From Pinus tabuliformis (lineage: Eukaryota > Streptophyta > Pinopsida > Pinales > Pinaceae), in NCBI GenBank assembly GCA_031772625.1, contig CM062810.1, forward strand, positions 453,468,014 through 453,532,013: 64,000 nucleotides of DNA, read 5' to 3'. The notes beneath the pieces are model-generated. The model had not been told where the DNA came from and made no database searches. It saw only the letters and a list, made by a program, of their open reading frames with translations. Positions 35,089-47,720 of this stretch are shown piece by piece; position 1 is the stretch's first letter; each line of letters starts with the position of its first letter. The translations under genes were made by a program, and so were the position numbers.

Positions 35089-35650
35089 TGTTGAAATTGT
35101 AACTAGTTTCGGCTGTCATAATGTAATGTAACTTTATATTTAACATATCCATTATTATTATATTTTATTTTTGGTAAAATCATGTTTTTCATGCTAAAAG
35201 ATTCAAAAAGAGCCAAAAGAATATATTATGACTCAAGAATAAATTGTATTTGAGCCATGTCCCATATGGGCATTTGTAAGAAAAAGGAATTTGAATTTTT
35301 GTTTGAGTCAAATTCCACCAAATGACCAAGTTAGACCTCCTTAGGACAAGTTAGCCCAGTCCTCTAATAGCCACCTATTCAACCTCTTGGACAACTATAT
35401 GTAAGAGGCAATTCAACTCATTTGGTAGATCATCCAATCATACAACTAGAAGTACATCTAAGCCATACAAAGGAAAATAAGGAGAAGAAGTCAAGAGAGA
35501 GAGAAAGTATTGTGTTAACCAAAAAATTTTGATGTGGAAAACTCACATGTGTGAGGACAAAATTTTGTGTAGAGGCCAAACTTTTTTTGCTACTACGAGC
35601 CCAAAATTTTAGGGGAAAAAATTTCAAGAAGTTGACCTGTTTGACCTATG
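35089..35650 (+). repeat. LTR-3 5' LTR, truncated at its right end
   Basis: Matches 39317-39861 by eye through the block TTGACC..TTTGACCTATG. After that the two sequences part, although the right copy continues with LTR-like sequence for about 200 bp more. The 5' copy is therefore probably interrupted or rearranged. Confidence 0.7.
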
Positions 35651-38600
35651 AATCTGACCTAAGTTGTTACAAGGCTCCAGATCATTTTTCCAACCAAGGC
35701 TCCATGAACTAATAACTCAACCCACATCCACAGGAACATGAGAACCAACCAAAAAACAAAAGTAAAGCCCATAACAACATGGTTATCTATGAAATGGCAA
35801 GGCTAGGCAAAACCACTATCAATCTAAGAAATCCTCCATGTCAATGATAAACCATAACCAAGAAACCACATGAATATGTCATGCATGCAAAAAGTAGCAA
35901 GGAAATCATACATGCAACTTGGTACCTGCAAGAAAAAACACTGTAGTTGTTGATTCTGATTTCCTCCTGCATTTTCCTATTCAACCTTTACCTTCTTGCT
36001 CCAAAGCTATAAGTATTCCACAGTCCTCTAAGAGTGCTCCAATAAAACTCTAATTTTCCAAGAGTATGAGAGAGAGAATAGAGAGAGAGCTCCAAAAATG
36101 AACTGAAAAAAGTCTGCAAACTAATCCTCATAAGCCTTTTTATTAATGAGGTCTCTATTTTCTTCATTTTCCATTGTTTTCCTTCATTTTCCTCCTTACA
36201 GGAAATATGTAACCTTTCACCTTACTTCTCTCCTAATTTCCATTATTTTCATAAATAAAATGGCAATTAATGCTTCATGCCTTTCCAAAGCCTTTGCCAT
36301 TGCCTTTGCCAATTTCTTTAGTCTTTACTTAATCACAAGTGATCCCATCACTATGTTTTTGCCCAAAAGTTAGCTTGGAATACATGTCCCATCACCATGG
36401 TTATTATTTTTCCTTTAATAACATTGTTACATGGAATTTTCACCAGGGTTGTTACATCTTAATCCGTACATTTGGTTGCATACCTATGAAATTTGGATCA
36501 ATTCCTATAGTACTTCTCTGAGGTTCATGTGAGTCACCTATGACAATTTATATCAAAATGTATAAGATCAAATATAGGAGGGACTACATGAGTCAAAGAA
36601 TTATAATATATATCCTTAAAATATTATTCAAATAAATATGAATTCTATAATATATAATGGCTCATCACTATTCAAAGTGACATTCAATTTTGTAGCCAGT
36701 TTGAGCATTTTTGTGATAGATTAGTAGAAAGCATCTAAATTTTATGAAAGTTTAATCTTGAGAATAAGACCATGCATGGCATCCTAATTTGTGGAAGTTA
36801 TCTCCTTGAAGGCATCGATGATGACACTAAAAAACAATATCATGTGTCCAAGATCTAACCCATACAAGTCGTTTGAAATTGTTTTAGTCAAGTCTGGGAA
36901 TTCAAATAATGAATTTCTCTATGGAAGGATGTGAATTTTGAGGCACTATATGTGTTTATAAGGCACTGTAATCATATGAAAGGTCCTGAGGTCATTTTTA
37001 TATGGTTATATAAGGATTCTAGGGATGTTAGTTTGTAATTTACGAGAAATACATAGTTTCAACAAAGTTTATGTAAAGGACAGAACTTTGCAACATGTAC
37101 AAAGGTCACCTTGTTGTGGTATACAATCTATGGAAGAGATATAAACTATGTAAATAATCTATGTAGTTAAAGGTTGATACTTTGGGAGCTTTGTGGAAGA
37201 ACTATGATAAGATATATGAAGGTTTATGAAGCTCATATGTGTGACACTGGTATATGAAGAAACTGTGCTACCAAGATTTCCTTCTTATACATGAAAGAAA
37301 TACAAATTACATCAACAAAGTTGACCTATCTGATTCACAGTAGTCTGCAAGATCTGAAGTATCTTTTTTAGAGGAAAATGATACATGTCAACTGGAGAAA
37401 AATTCAAAGGATCATATCTCTACAAGGATGGATAAGGTAATATTGAAATATTTATGCATAATCTTTGTTCATTTTCAAATCTTGTACTATGTTAATTATA
37501 GTTCATATAATACTAAGATAATAATCTAATGCTCCCTTGAAGGAAAGTAGTAGTACATCGTAAAAATGGTTTTTGTAGATATATTTTAGATATCATTGAT
37601 ATGTTAGTGTTTGAGGTATTTTCTTGTATACAAATACTAGGTTTCTAAAATCAAGGAATGAAATTAATTCCATCTCACATATAGAGAGATTGCTAATGAT
37701 ATTTTTAGGGTTTGCAACTAACTCATTAATATTCTTGTAAATTTGCAATTCTTAAATGGTATACCTTGGAGACATTGGAGAATCTAAGGTTTGTAAAACA
37801 TAGCATCGGTTTGAATTATAAAACCCTTGGAACAAAACCCTAACTAATCATTTCCACTATAATAAGATCTAGACCTTGAAGATGAAAAAAATGACATCAT
37901 GCTAATGTGGGAATAATGTTGGTGAATAGGTCCAAGATTAAGAGGGAGATGACCTTCCTCAAAATTGTAAGTACTCTAGATCATCTTTCTTTGACTACTA
38001 CTATTGTTATTTTTTCTACGCGCTTTGCTTTTTGTTATTTCATAGTCTTCTAATAAAGTTTTCAGGTCAAAACAAGAAGTATCTAAGCTTTACTATTAGA
38101 TGGAAGAATTGGAAGAAAATAGCAAACACAATAGACGTAATTGAAGAAGGAGAAAGAATTATGAAGTATGCATCAAAAGAAGTCAATTATATGGTAGCAT
38201 GAAAGAAAGACTTAATAAAAGGAAGAAGAGGGAGTTACAAGATCTTGGATGGATACAATAGTACTTGAAGTTTGGAAAAGAATCTTGTGATTAAAAGGAT
38301 AGATTAAATATTTATGTCAATACCTTTAGCAAGAAGTTGAAGAGTTATGATATTGTTGATACATAATAATACCGACATATTATTGGTTCCCTTCAATATT
38401 TGATTCAAGAACATAACGATTGGGTTGATGTTGATAGAAATACTACTCATGGTTGGGAGCTAATATGATTTCTTGGAAGAATGTGAAGTAGAATTATGTT
38501 GCAATTCGAAGGAAGAAGATGTGAAGGTTGGTACAATCAGCTATGAAGAAGTTTGGTTCCATAAGATGTTTGATGAACTATTTGTAGACATGTTGAATTC

Positions 38601-39297
38601 AATTATGATATTTATCAAAGCTACATGAAGATTGTTAGAGAACTAGGACGGTCAAGGTCACCTTTATGATTCAAATAGGAGCCAAAACGTTACAACATAT
38701 CACCATGAAAGAACATGTAACTGATGTAAGGGAAGTATGAGTACTCCTAGAAAAAGCTTGGGCTTGTGGATATCTCCTCCCTAGTTGAGAGGGAGTGAGG
38801 ATGTCCTCCCTGGTTAACAGGGAGTGAGGGCGGACACCATGTTCTCCATGTGTCACGTACTATGGTCAAGACTAACACTCATAAGACTAGTGCATGAACA
38901 ATGGTAGGGAGAATGGTGGACGGATAAGCATCAAGGACATACATTCTTGAGCCAAGTATTGTGGTTGACTATGATTAACATCATAATTTGGATACATGGA
39001 CTTGGTAAATAATGGTCTTTAGGATGTAATTTTTATTGGATAAGGAAATAATCTTGTGAGATCATACCTTGGGAACACTCGGGTGGGATACATGTCTTGA
39101 GAGGTAGTGGTGTCTAAATTAATGCCTCCTAGCATTATTCTCTAATCTAGTAGAGAGATAGAGTGTGCTTTTCAAGGCTTTAGTAGTTTGAAAATGCTAG
39201 TTATGATGATGTAATCATCATTGATGCTTATCAATCTAGATTCTTTCTTATATGAAAATTTCAACTTGAGAATATCATGTTGATTCATTATGAATGC
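35651..39297 (+). other. LTR-3 interior, no recognisable pol
   Basis: Short frames only. Two imperfect palindromes related to the polypurine region lie at 38777-38795 and 38806-38824. I see weak, indefensible hints of RNase H-like text near 38380-38600 and do not call it. Confidence 0.35.
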
Positions 39298-39316
39298 CTC
39301 CCTAATTAAGAGGGAG
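39298..39316 (+). promoter_or_regulatory. LTR-3 polypurine tract within a palindrome
   Basis: CTCCCTAATTAAGAGGGAG, an imperfect inverted repeat whose right arm is the purine tract adjoining the 3' LTR. Confidence 0.65.
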
Positions 39317-40070
39317 TGTTGAAATTGTAACTAGTGTCTCTTCATAATGTAATGTAAGTTATCATTGACATATTCATTATTATTATATTTTATTTTTTTT
39401 GAAAGAATGTTCTTCATGATAAAAAAGTCAAAATAATTTATTATGAGTCAAAAAAATTGTATTTGAGTCCTATCCCATTTGGAAATTGTAAGAAAAAGGA
39501 GTTTGTATTTTTGTTTGAGTTAAAGTCCACCAAATGACCAAGTCAACTCTCCTTGGAACAAGTCAACCTAGTTATCCAAGAGCCACCTATTCGACGTCCT
39601 GGACAACTATATATAAGATGTGGTTTGACTCATTTGGTAGATCATCCAATCATACAACATGAAGTACATCTAAACCATACGAAGGAAATCAAGGAGCAGA
39701 AGTCAAAGGAGAGATAAATAATTTTATTGACCAAAAAATTTTGATGTGGACAACTCACACATGCAAGGACAGAATTCTATGTAGAGGTTGAATTTTCTAC
39801 ACTACTACAAGCCCAAAATTTCAGGGGCCGAAATTTTGGGGAGTTGACCAATTTGACCTATGTTGACTTTGACTTTGGAGGTGACTTGGAGGAGGGATGG
39901 ACTTGGAGTTCTAGTGGAATTTATGGTCTTGGTCTTAGTCTTGGATATCTCATTTTCTTCTAATTTTATAAGATAAAGATTGTTGGGTTCCCCCTTGTGT
40001 GGTTTTTCCCTGGCTTGGAGCCTAATTTTGGTCTCTCTTGTCTCTTTGTTTTTATTCAAAAACTAAACAT
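39317..40070 (+). repeat. LTR-3 3' LTR (right end approximate)
   Basis: Starts TGTTGAAATTG, homologous to 35089-35650. It continues with sequence typical of plant LTR ends (GGTTCCCCCTTGTGTGG) to about ACTAAACA near 40070, taken as the end because of the terminal CA. Without an intact partner this end is inference. Confidence 0.55.
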
Positions 40071-41500
40071 TTGTATAAGTTATTGATGAGGAACACCTAA
40101 GTAATAAGAAGACACTAAACATTCACAAATAATTATCAAGTAAGAGGAATCAAGCCTTAACTACCATATTCTTGGTTTCTCAAAAATCCATGCCCTTCGC
40201 TTTCATACTCCACAAATTGAAATTAACTCAATACTAAACACATGACATGTTTTAAGCTTCAAGACATTAATTTATCATGTTAGGATTGTATTATTGAGAG
40301 ATGTATGTACAAGATCTGAAACTCTTTTCAAGTGTTCATTTTCATTTTAATAATAACACGAGATTAGGTATAATTCAAAGGTTGAAATCCTATGTTCAAA
40401 AAACTATACAAAAAATCATCACAAAATTGGAATAGACTCAGAATTGGAACACAATAAGCATTATTTGTGCTTGATAAGTATTGAAGAATAATAAATACAG
40501 TTACAGTAACAAGAAATGTATGTAGATTCAAATGCCAGTTACCATAGCTATAATTTAATTATATACAACATCATATTCCAAACATTATGTTAGGATTGTT
40601 CACCAAATTGATGAAAAAAGTCAAAACAGGAATAACCAAAATTGAAATCCTAATACATAATCGTAAAATTAAGTGCATTTGTCCCAATCGGGACTGGGAT
40701 TTGGATCCCGTGAATAGTAATATGAAAAATTCATCTGCAAGGAAAAATAAGAATTTGTATACAGGAATTAGCTTAGGTCATGATAACTCAACCAACAATG
40801 TTAAATAATTTAATACTAGTAAATAGAAAAAGGAATTTTGAAGGATTTGAGAACAATCATAGAATGTAAAAGCATACATCGTGATTGTCTATCTATTAGC
40901 TATCTATTAGGTTCATGATTACTTCACTAAATTTTCTACCAAATTTTTAATGAAATCTTTGATAGGAGTGACTGTAATCTCCATTTTGACGATTTCATTG
41001 AATATCTCTTTCTCAACTTTTCTAGCCTCTTCTTACAATTGTGCAGCCGAGGCATATTTTTATTCATTGATACTAACAAAAGTAATTATCCATTCGCTAA
41101 TTTCTTCTACAGTAAAATTAGTTATGTCATCAAATTATGGTTCCTTTGACTATTTTAGCATGTCTAATTCAGCTATTAGCATGTCTCTTGAAATTAAGTT
41201 AGAATTTTGTATGATGCATAGACCATTTAGGTCCTGAATAATATTTGTTGCCTTGAGAAAGGAATCACATCTTATAATATTTATTCTTTCACATTAATAA
41301 ATGATGTTCTCTAGTGTCCTTATTGTCTCAAATCATCCATCTCCCACTTGTTTCATTTGATTATCATATAGGATTCCTTTGGTTTCTTTCTCTATATCAA
41401 AGATTAATCCAAGCCTATGACTAAAAGTAAGTAACTTATTGTCAACAAACTTCCTTTCTAGCTTAATATTACTCTTAACCAAATAGACAAATGACTTAAT
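40071..41500. other. No recognisable feature
   Basis: AT-rich. The longest frame (95 codons from 40950) has no recognisable domain, no homologue elsewhere in the window and a composition like the rest of the region, so I do not call it. Confidence 0.4.
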
Positions 41501-43810
41501 TATTGGAAACTAGGACAATACTAAGAGGGAGGGGTGAATTAGTATTGTAGCAATTTTACTAATTCAAAATTTATTTATACTTTGTGTGAGGACAATAAAA
41601 TAGTAAATAGCACTTTCAACAATAAATATGATAAACAACTAATTCAGCAATCAATGGAATATTTAAGGAACAAATAACTTCAAAGGATGCTTCTCCATTT
41701 TATTAATGGGGGAAAGCTACAACCTGAGAATACAATGTTCAGCCTACAACCAGTAGGAAGCTACAACTTCCTAGTTTATCAGTTGCAATTTAATGGAGCT
41801 ACAACCCCACCTATTCTATAGCACCCATTGGAAGGAGTCTCAACCCCTAATCAACAAGCTACAAATTTCTTTAACACTCAATGTTCCATCTTTCCTCAAT
41901 TTTCATACTAGGATCAATTATTGCCTACTCTACTTTCAAAAACAATTAAATATCTGTGACTACTTCAAAAAAAATACCTACAAAAATCTCTTATTACTAT
42001 GAAAACCATCACTTCACCATATCAACACCTCGTTGCACCAGAAGCTCTATCTCAAAAAAATTTCTATTCATTCTTCTTGCTTAGACTTTCTTTTATAGTT
42101 TTTTTCTTCTGTTAACTTTAGCTTTGTTTGTTTTTGAATTAATGCATGAATCCTTTATTTTTTCCTTTGTCCTATTTAGATTAGTCCTTTAGACTTGTTC
42201 TCCATGTTACCTAACCTCAATATCCATTCTCTACAAGTAAAACTGAATTTTTCTTCTTGTTTTAGTCAATATTCCTTTTTATAGGATTTAGTAGTCCACA
42301 TGTTATCTTTATCTATAGTTAAGTTGGCTTAACCACCAATTCCACTTTAAAAACTATCATTTACACTATTTTGACCCTAAGCCCCATTTGTTGGCTCATT
42401 TTCCTACTTTTTAGTCATAAAATTGGTCTTCGTGACCACTGGATTAGGCCATGGGTGCTAAGCCCTTTTAAATCCTATCGGGGCCCTTTTTTCTTTGTTA
42501 ACGAATCCTGACTCTTCTTTTTAATTGTAATTATTTAAAAGTTAATGAATTCTAGGATCTTCAATGAGTTGGTCGGTGGGATCCTCCTGACCCTCTTTTC
42601 ATTGGTTGTCACTCTGTCCCTTGCCATCTATGTCAATGTGTACTCTACAACCTGGAACTGTTGCCAAACTTTTGAGATGACCCCTCCAGGATCACACCTA
42701 GAGCCTCCAGAGTGGTGACACATGTCACCCAGAAAAGGGCAACTTGAGTTCCCAGAAACACCATATATGCATTGCGTGTTCCACCTCCTATTGATTGTGC
42801 TGACATCACCTTTCACCATTGTCTAGCCAAATTTCATTCTAGCACCTATCATGTTGTAAGACAGGAGAGAGAAGGTCCTTCGAGGCATGTTTTGTGACCA
42901 TTTTCCTTTGTAATCTATTATTTTCAAAAACAATTGAGTTCAAGCCCTTTCCAACTCAACATCAACCCTGAGAGGTTTTCGGTTTTGGGAGGGGTGTCTT
43001 TGGGATAGATATCTATCATTGATATACATGATCAATAGAGCAGGAAACTAATCCTCAATTCCACTACCTCTCTCCAAAGGCTCGTCTTTGAGTGTCATCA
43101 GAATGCCGCCAAGTGCCCTTTACCCCAGAGTTGAACGTGTTTCTCGGTATGACTTGGTCTTGTGACAATCGGTTGGGTGCTTAGGCGCTAAGCCCTTCAA
43201 AGACTTGTTGGGGGAATTATTTCCCTTTATAATTCATTTTTCACCCTTGGTCCTCCACTGCAACATGGAAAGTGTGTCTAGCACTAAGGTTGGAGCTCTC
43301 ATCTTTTTCATTAATTTGAATTCTAAATAGGTTACGGGATCTAGGATTTTTGGGGTTTTGGGATTATGCCCGAGCCAATGGGGTGCCTTATTGTTGTGTT
43401 GTTTGCCACATCTACTTGGTCCCATTTTTGTATGCACCTCCATTCTTTCCGCTAATGTTGTCACTTATGCCAACTTTGGCTATGTGTCAAAGGGTCCTCC
43501 AAAACCTCTGTTAACTTTTTTATTTTGGACTTGGGGTCATAGAGCTTTGACTAGCTCTATCTTTCAATCCAGGAGGCCATTTTGGGACTTCCTTATACCA
43601 TTGGAAAGATATTTCAGAGTAATTTCCAGTTGAGTGGGTCTAATGTGGCCTTTGATCTCATATACTACATAAAAAATGGCTTCAAACTCTTTGATATTAT
43701 TTTCACCTAGACCTTTTTTTGTGCCTAGAACCTGCTCCATCTTTGACATCTGTGCCTCTTGATACCACCTGCTAACACTTGTTGACATAAATGAAAACAT
43801 ATTTCCAACA
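41501..43810 (-). repeat. Copia-4 3' LTR
   Basis: Bounded on the left by TATTGGAAAC (a mutated TGTTGGAAAC) and on the right by TTCCAACA next to a purine tract. Its opening resembles the Copia-5 LTR opening (TTGGAAA..., then AATACT...AGAGGG..G.GTGAAT.AGTATT), which supports the boundary and suggests related families. Open frames of about 70-105 codons inside it have no support. Confidence 0.65.
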
Positions 43811-43825
43811 TTCTCCCCCTTTGGC
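43811..43825 (-). promoter_or_regulatory. Copia-4 polypurine tract
   Basis: TTCTCCCCCTTTGGC on the plus strand, so GCCAAAGGGGGAGAA on the sense strand directly before the 3' LTR. Same form as in Copia-5. Confidence 0.8.
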
Positions 43826-44149
43826 ATTGTTGGAAACACTAAAATAAAACTAAACACCTCTTTCTCTTCTAGAAACACCCTTAGCAGAACATGAGTGTTT
43901 CTCCACCTAAGATAAAGTTTTGTTGTTGTGTATTATTGTTTTGCTTGATGTTTCTCTCTCACTTTATATTTATCCTTCCATATATCTCTCCCTTAGTTTT
44001 AATTTTGTTTGATTTCACTACATCTATCCTCCTTTTAAATCAATGGCAAAGACACCAACATACTCCCCCTGTCACCATGCTTCTCACATCTACAATCCTT
44101 TCTCTATCATGTTGATCCTTGTGGACCTGGCAGCTTCACCAATATATGC

Positions 44150-44701
44150 TAAAAAATATACCAGTTTCCTTGCTTCTTCTTGGAGGAGGAGCTTGTGAAG
44201 GGAGGCAAAAGAAATAACTCCCTATCTTTGCCTCAAGTACCCAAACTATTGTCTGAGGAGTGGCTTTGTAAAAATATCAACAACTTGCTCTTTGGTAGGT
44301 ACATACTTTAGTTTCAAAATCTGAGCTACAACTTTCTCTCTAAAGAAATTATACTTGATGGGGATATGCTTGGTCTTAGAGTGAAAGACTAGATTCTTTG
44401 ACATGTTTATTTCACTTGTGTTGTCACAAATAATAGGGATCGGTTGATCATAAAACACTTGTACATCTAACAAATTTTTCTTCATCCATAAAATTCGGGT
44501 ACAATAAGGATGTTTTACAGTATACTATGCTTTAGTTTTAGATAAGGAAATGGAAGTTTACTTGTTGGTCAACCATGAAACTAGACTTTCTCCAAGAAAT
44601 GAAGCGCCGCCACTTGTGCTCTTTCAATCATCAACATCACCTTACCGATCAGCATCAGTATAAAAAATAAATGAAAATTCAATACCTCTTGGGTACCACA
44701 G
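44150..44701 (-). pseudogene. Copia-4 RNase H remnant
   Basis: The open piece 44246-44485 reads IPIICDNTSEINMSKNLVFH, SKTKHIPIKYNFFREKV and VDIFTKPLLRQ, the end of a Copia RNase H. Upstream blocks (DADR, KSTSGGASFLGESLVSWL, QTSISLSK) are visible with stops up to 44700, where Copia-5 begins. The CDN aspartate and the following histidine block are intact. Confidence 0.88.
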
Positions 44702-46628
44702 TGTTGGAAATAATACTCAGAGGGGAGTGAATCAGTATTTACAAATCTATAACTTTTTCATTTCCATAGTCAGATTTATATATGCTACTTCATTGAAGGT
44801 AACTTACGTGTACACGCAACTGTATTTAAGGCAACCAGCGTATATCCAACAGACTTATGATTTAGTTAATTCATCATATGTTGATCTTTAATCAGTGCAT
44901 GAGTACTTCATTAACCATATAAACAGTAACCATGTGCAGTAATAACAAAACAAACCATCACACATAAGAAACACACATGAAAACCAAGATTTAAGGTGGA
45001 AACCCAATGTGGGTGAAAACCACCTGCTGTTGTCATCTCTGTCTTCTTTTAATAATAATAAAATCTATTTACAATCTTGTACTGGTGCAGACTCATACGA
45101 GTACACAGGCTTCTACCTGAAGAAGGTTACAACCATCTCTTGTTCTCTAGCTTCTATTGGAAGGGAGCTACAACCCCCTAGCTCTTGTACTAACCAATAT
45201 GTTTACTAGTACATAGGTGCAAGCCTACAAAAATCTCCACTCTTCCACCAGGGACCACGGTTCATGAATTTTCAAACTAGATGCTCCTGGCACTTATCAA
45301 AACATATGAAGACCTTGACTCATCAATAACCCATCAGAAATTTAGAAACTCAAACTTCATCAACCAACATGTACTTAATCTAAAACAATCAGATCACTGT
45401 CATCAAAACGTTGTGCTAAACCCAGAAACCTGCATCAACATTCAGAACCAACTGAAACCTCAAAAATTCATGTGTCAAATTATATACGTTACTTCAATGA
45501 AGAAAACCTGCTTGTATACTCTACTTCCTTCATCCCAACCTGCGTATACCTCTAAATATTATGAATCATAAAATCTCTGAATCACAAACTGTACCAACCA
45601 GTAGTATACTGAACATCTACTGTCAACTTACAAAACTTTACACAAGCAGGCAATAGGAAACACTTCTCACTTATACAATCAATCAAATATCAACCTCCTT
45701 ATGCATTCAGATTTACATTCATATCTAAGAAGACTTCATTGACAGACAACAGTAAAATAGCAGCAGCAATAAATCAGCAATATTGATTGGATAGATCAGT
45801 CATCTCTGAACATCGAGCCTTTCTTTTGTATACGCTACTTGAAAGAACAGAACCTACGTGTATATGCTCTTTGGCCAAGACGAACCTGCGTACAGATATG
45901 CAAATATTGACTCAGAACTTTGATGCAATTCCAGACTTCAGACAAACCCAGATCATGATAGATAACGAATAAAATAGGTGCAAAACATTAGATCTAGCCT
46001 CAACCAATATCAGATCATTCAATAATAATTCATTTCAGGTCTCATGATTCTAACCCAATATTGAACTCAAGTTGCACATAAATATTTTAGATCTAGTCCC
46101 AAACATAACCCTGCAACATAAAATATACTTCAGATAGAAGTATTCCTTAGAAACTTATTCACTTACACATTGGCCTTATGATCCTCTCTTCTTCTTTCTC
46201 AATACCATGGACCAAATCCACATAGGATCAATACCTTGGATCAAATACCATGGACCGAATACCTCGGACTAAATACCTAGGGTTAATACCATGTTCCAAA
46301 GATACCTTGGACCAAAACCATGGTTTCCAACATGTACGCGCTTTTCCTTCTGTGGGAGTGTGTGTGTACATTATACACTTTTTCTGTTCTGAATACCTGT
46401 GTGTATATGCTGCTTGGACTAAGTGAACCTGCGTGTATCTCTTAAACTGCTCTTTCACCATCTTCTTCCTTCAACTTCTTTATTCTGATCAATAGACCTT
46501 ATTTCCATCTTCCTCATCCTCTGTACCACTGCCCTATTGCCTCTGAATATTCCTGTTAGCCTCTTATCAAAACTGAGTTGACCTGTAGAGTTTCCATCAA
46601 GGACAATACTTGTATCATAATGCCAACA
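44702..46628 (-). repeat. Copia-5 3' LTR
   Basis: Begins TGTTGGAAATAATACTC and ends AATGCCAACA next to the polypurine tract. It contains repeated short motifs: CCTGCGTGTAT-like units (near 44806, 45540, 45853, 45888, 46398, 46430) and a stretch of about 15-bp units ATACCWYGGACCAAAT at 46203-46325. Confidence 0.8.
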
Positions 46629-46643
46629 ATCTCCCCCTTTGGA
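46629..46643 (-). promoter_or_regulatory. Copia-5 polypurine tract
   Basis: ATCTCCCCCTTTGGA on the plus strand, giving TCCAAAGGGGGAGAT on the sense strand adjoining the 3' LTR. Confidence 0.8.
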
Positions 46644-47202
46644 CTTGATGGAAACCATGATGGTGTTGACTACTACAAGATATAAAGACTATTAGAGATA
46701 CCATACAACACCAAAATACCAAAATACTCACCCCATTTGACATCAAGGGCAAAGGGCGGACTAGTCTACTCTCATCCTTTGCATGTTGCTATTCATACTC
46801 CCCCTAAGTACATGTCGCGTCTGCAGAGAGATGATTCAATATAATAACATGACACTATAACTCAACAAAGTGAGTATGACCTCCCTATGACCACGAATAC
46901 ATACATTAATCACCCAACCAAGTGGGTATACACCATATTTGACTCATATGCCCAACCAAGTGGGGATATACCATAGTTTATACATGACAGAAATACAACA
47001 ATTATTACATCATCCATCCCAAGGATATTGGGGAAATAAATTACATCATATGACCAATAGAACACATTGAAATATAGACCATGACATATGCAAATAAGAA
47101 ATAGTTGAGTTCAGTAACCATAATGCCAACAATGTGGAATGTGAACACTCCCCCTGAACCTGTGCTACCTGCATGTACCCCTGAAAAAAAAAAATACTGG
47201 AT
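46644..47202 (-). other. Copia-5 untranslated region between pol and 3' LTR
   Basis: About 560 bp without coding signal. It has two similar short blocks near 46916 and 46950 (CCCAACCAAGTGGG.ATA). A second C-run motif (CTCCCCCTGAAC) lies near 47149. Confidence 0.5.
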
Positions 47203-47720
47203 TTAACTGTAGGATGATGCAGCAACAACTCCCAGATTTTGTCTGAGATATTCAAATGTTAATCTAGGCAGTGGCTTAGCAAATATATCAGCAACCTGTT
47301 CTTTGGAGGGGACATAATCCAATTTGAAATTTCGTTCAAGCACTTGTTCTCGTAGAAAATGGTACTTGATGGGTATGTGCTTAGTCTTTGAGTGCATGAC
47401 TCGATTCTTTGAAATATTGATGGCTCTTGTATTATCACATAGAATGGAGATGGGTGGAGTACATGTGATTTGAATGTCTTGCAAAGTTTACATCATCCAA
47501 AGTACTTGTGTGCAGCAAGATGCAGCAGCCACATATTCTGCTTCAACTGTAGATAAAGATATTGAACTTTGTTTCTTACTGAACCAAGACACTAACCTGG
47601 AACCCATATAGAATGCACCACCACTAGTGCTTTTTCTATCATCAACACTTCCTACCCAATCTACATCTGTATATGCGTGAAAACTAAGATCTACATCTCT
47701 AGGATACCATAGTCCAAAAT
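47203..47720 (-). pseudogene. Copia-5 RNase H remnant
   Basis: Open piece 47203-47484 reads ILCDNTRAINISKNRVMH, TKHIPIKYHFLREQV, QVADIFAKPLPRLTFEYLR. Upstream, VDDRKSTSGGAFYMGSRLVS and SSISLSTVEAEYVAAAS lie at about 47510-47660, with one stop before the open piece. This is a near-complete Copia RNase H domain, similar to the Copia-4 one. Confidence 0.9.

Larger units (their letters stand above)
35089..40070 (+). mobile_element. LTR-retrotransposon remnant (LTR-3), class unassigned
   Basis: Two direct repeats start TGTTGAAATTGTAACTAG at 35089 and 39317 and are alignable for about 550 bp. The right copy is preceded by a purine tract, which sets the orientation as plus. No reverse transcriptase that I can defend is left in the 3.7-kb interior, so Copia versus Gypsy is undecided. 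No target duplication identified. Confidence 0.65.
41501..44701 (-). mobile_element. Copia-4: 3' end of a Copia element, interrupted by Copia-5
   Basis: Comprises a 2.3-kb 3' LTR (41501-43810), a polypurine tract and an RNase H remnant reading on the minus strand. The coding region stops abruptly at 44701, where the LTR of Copia-5 begins, so Copia-5 inserted into it. The rest of Copia-4 must lie beyond the window's right edge if it survives. Confidence 0.75.

Noticed and set aside
35665-36455. Candidate solo LTR from TGTTACAAGG to GTTGTTACA
   Set aside because: The ends look plausible, but the flanking five bases (TAAGT and TCTTA) do not match and I cannot pair it with another LTR in the window.
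38100-38750. Possible Copia RNase H text inside LTR-3
   Set aside because: A few residues resemble the RNase H region, but no diagnostic block (DRKSTSG, AEAEY, CDN) is present in any frame.
40950-41237. 95-codon frame as a small host gene
   Set aside because: Low-complexity hydrophobic translation of AT-rich DNA, with no promoter, splice or homology evidence.
43234-43878. Frames of 76-104 codons in the Copia-4 LTR
   Set aside because: They lie in an LTR bounded by clear signals, have no family resemblance and partly overlap each other on both strands.
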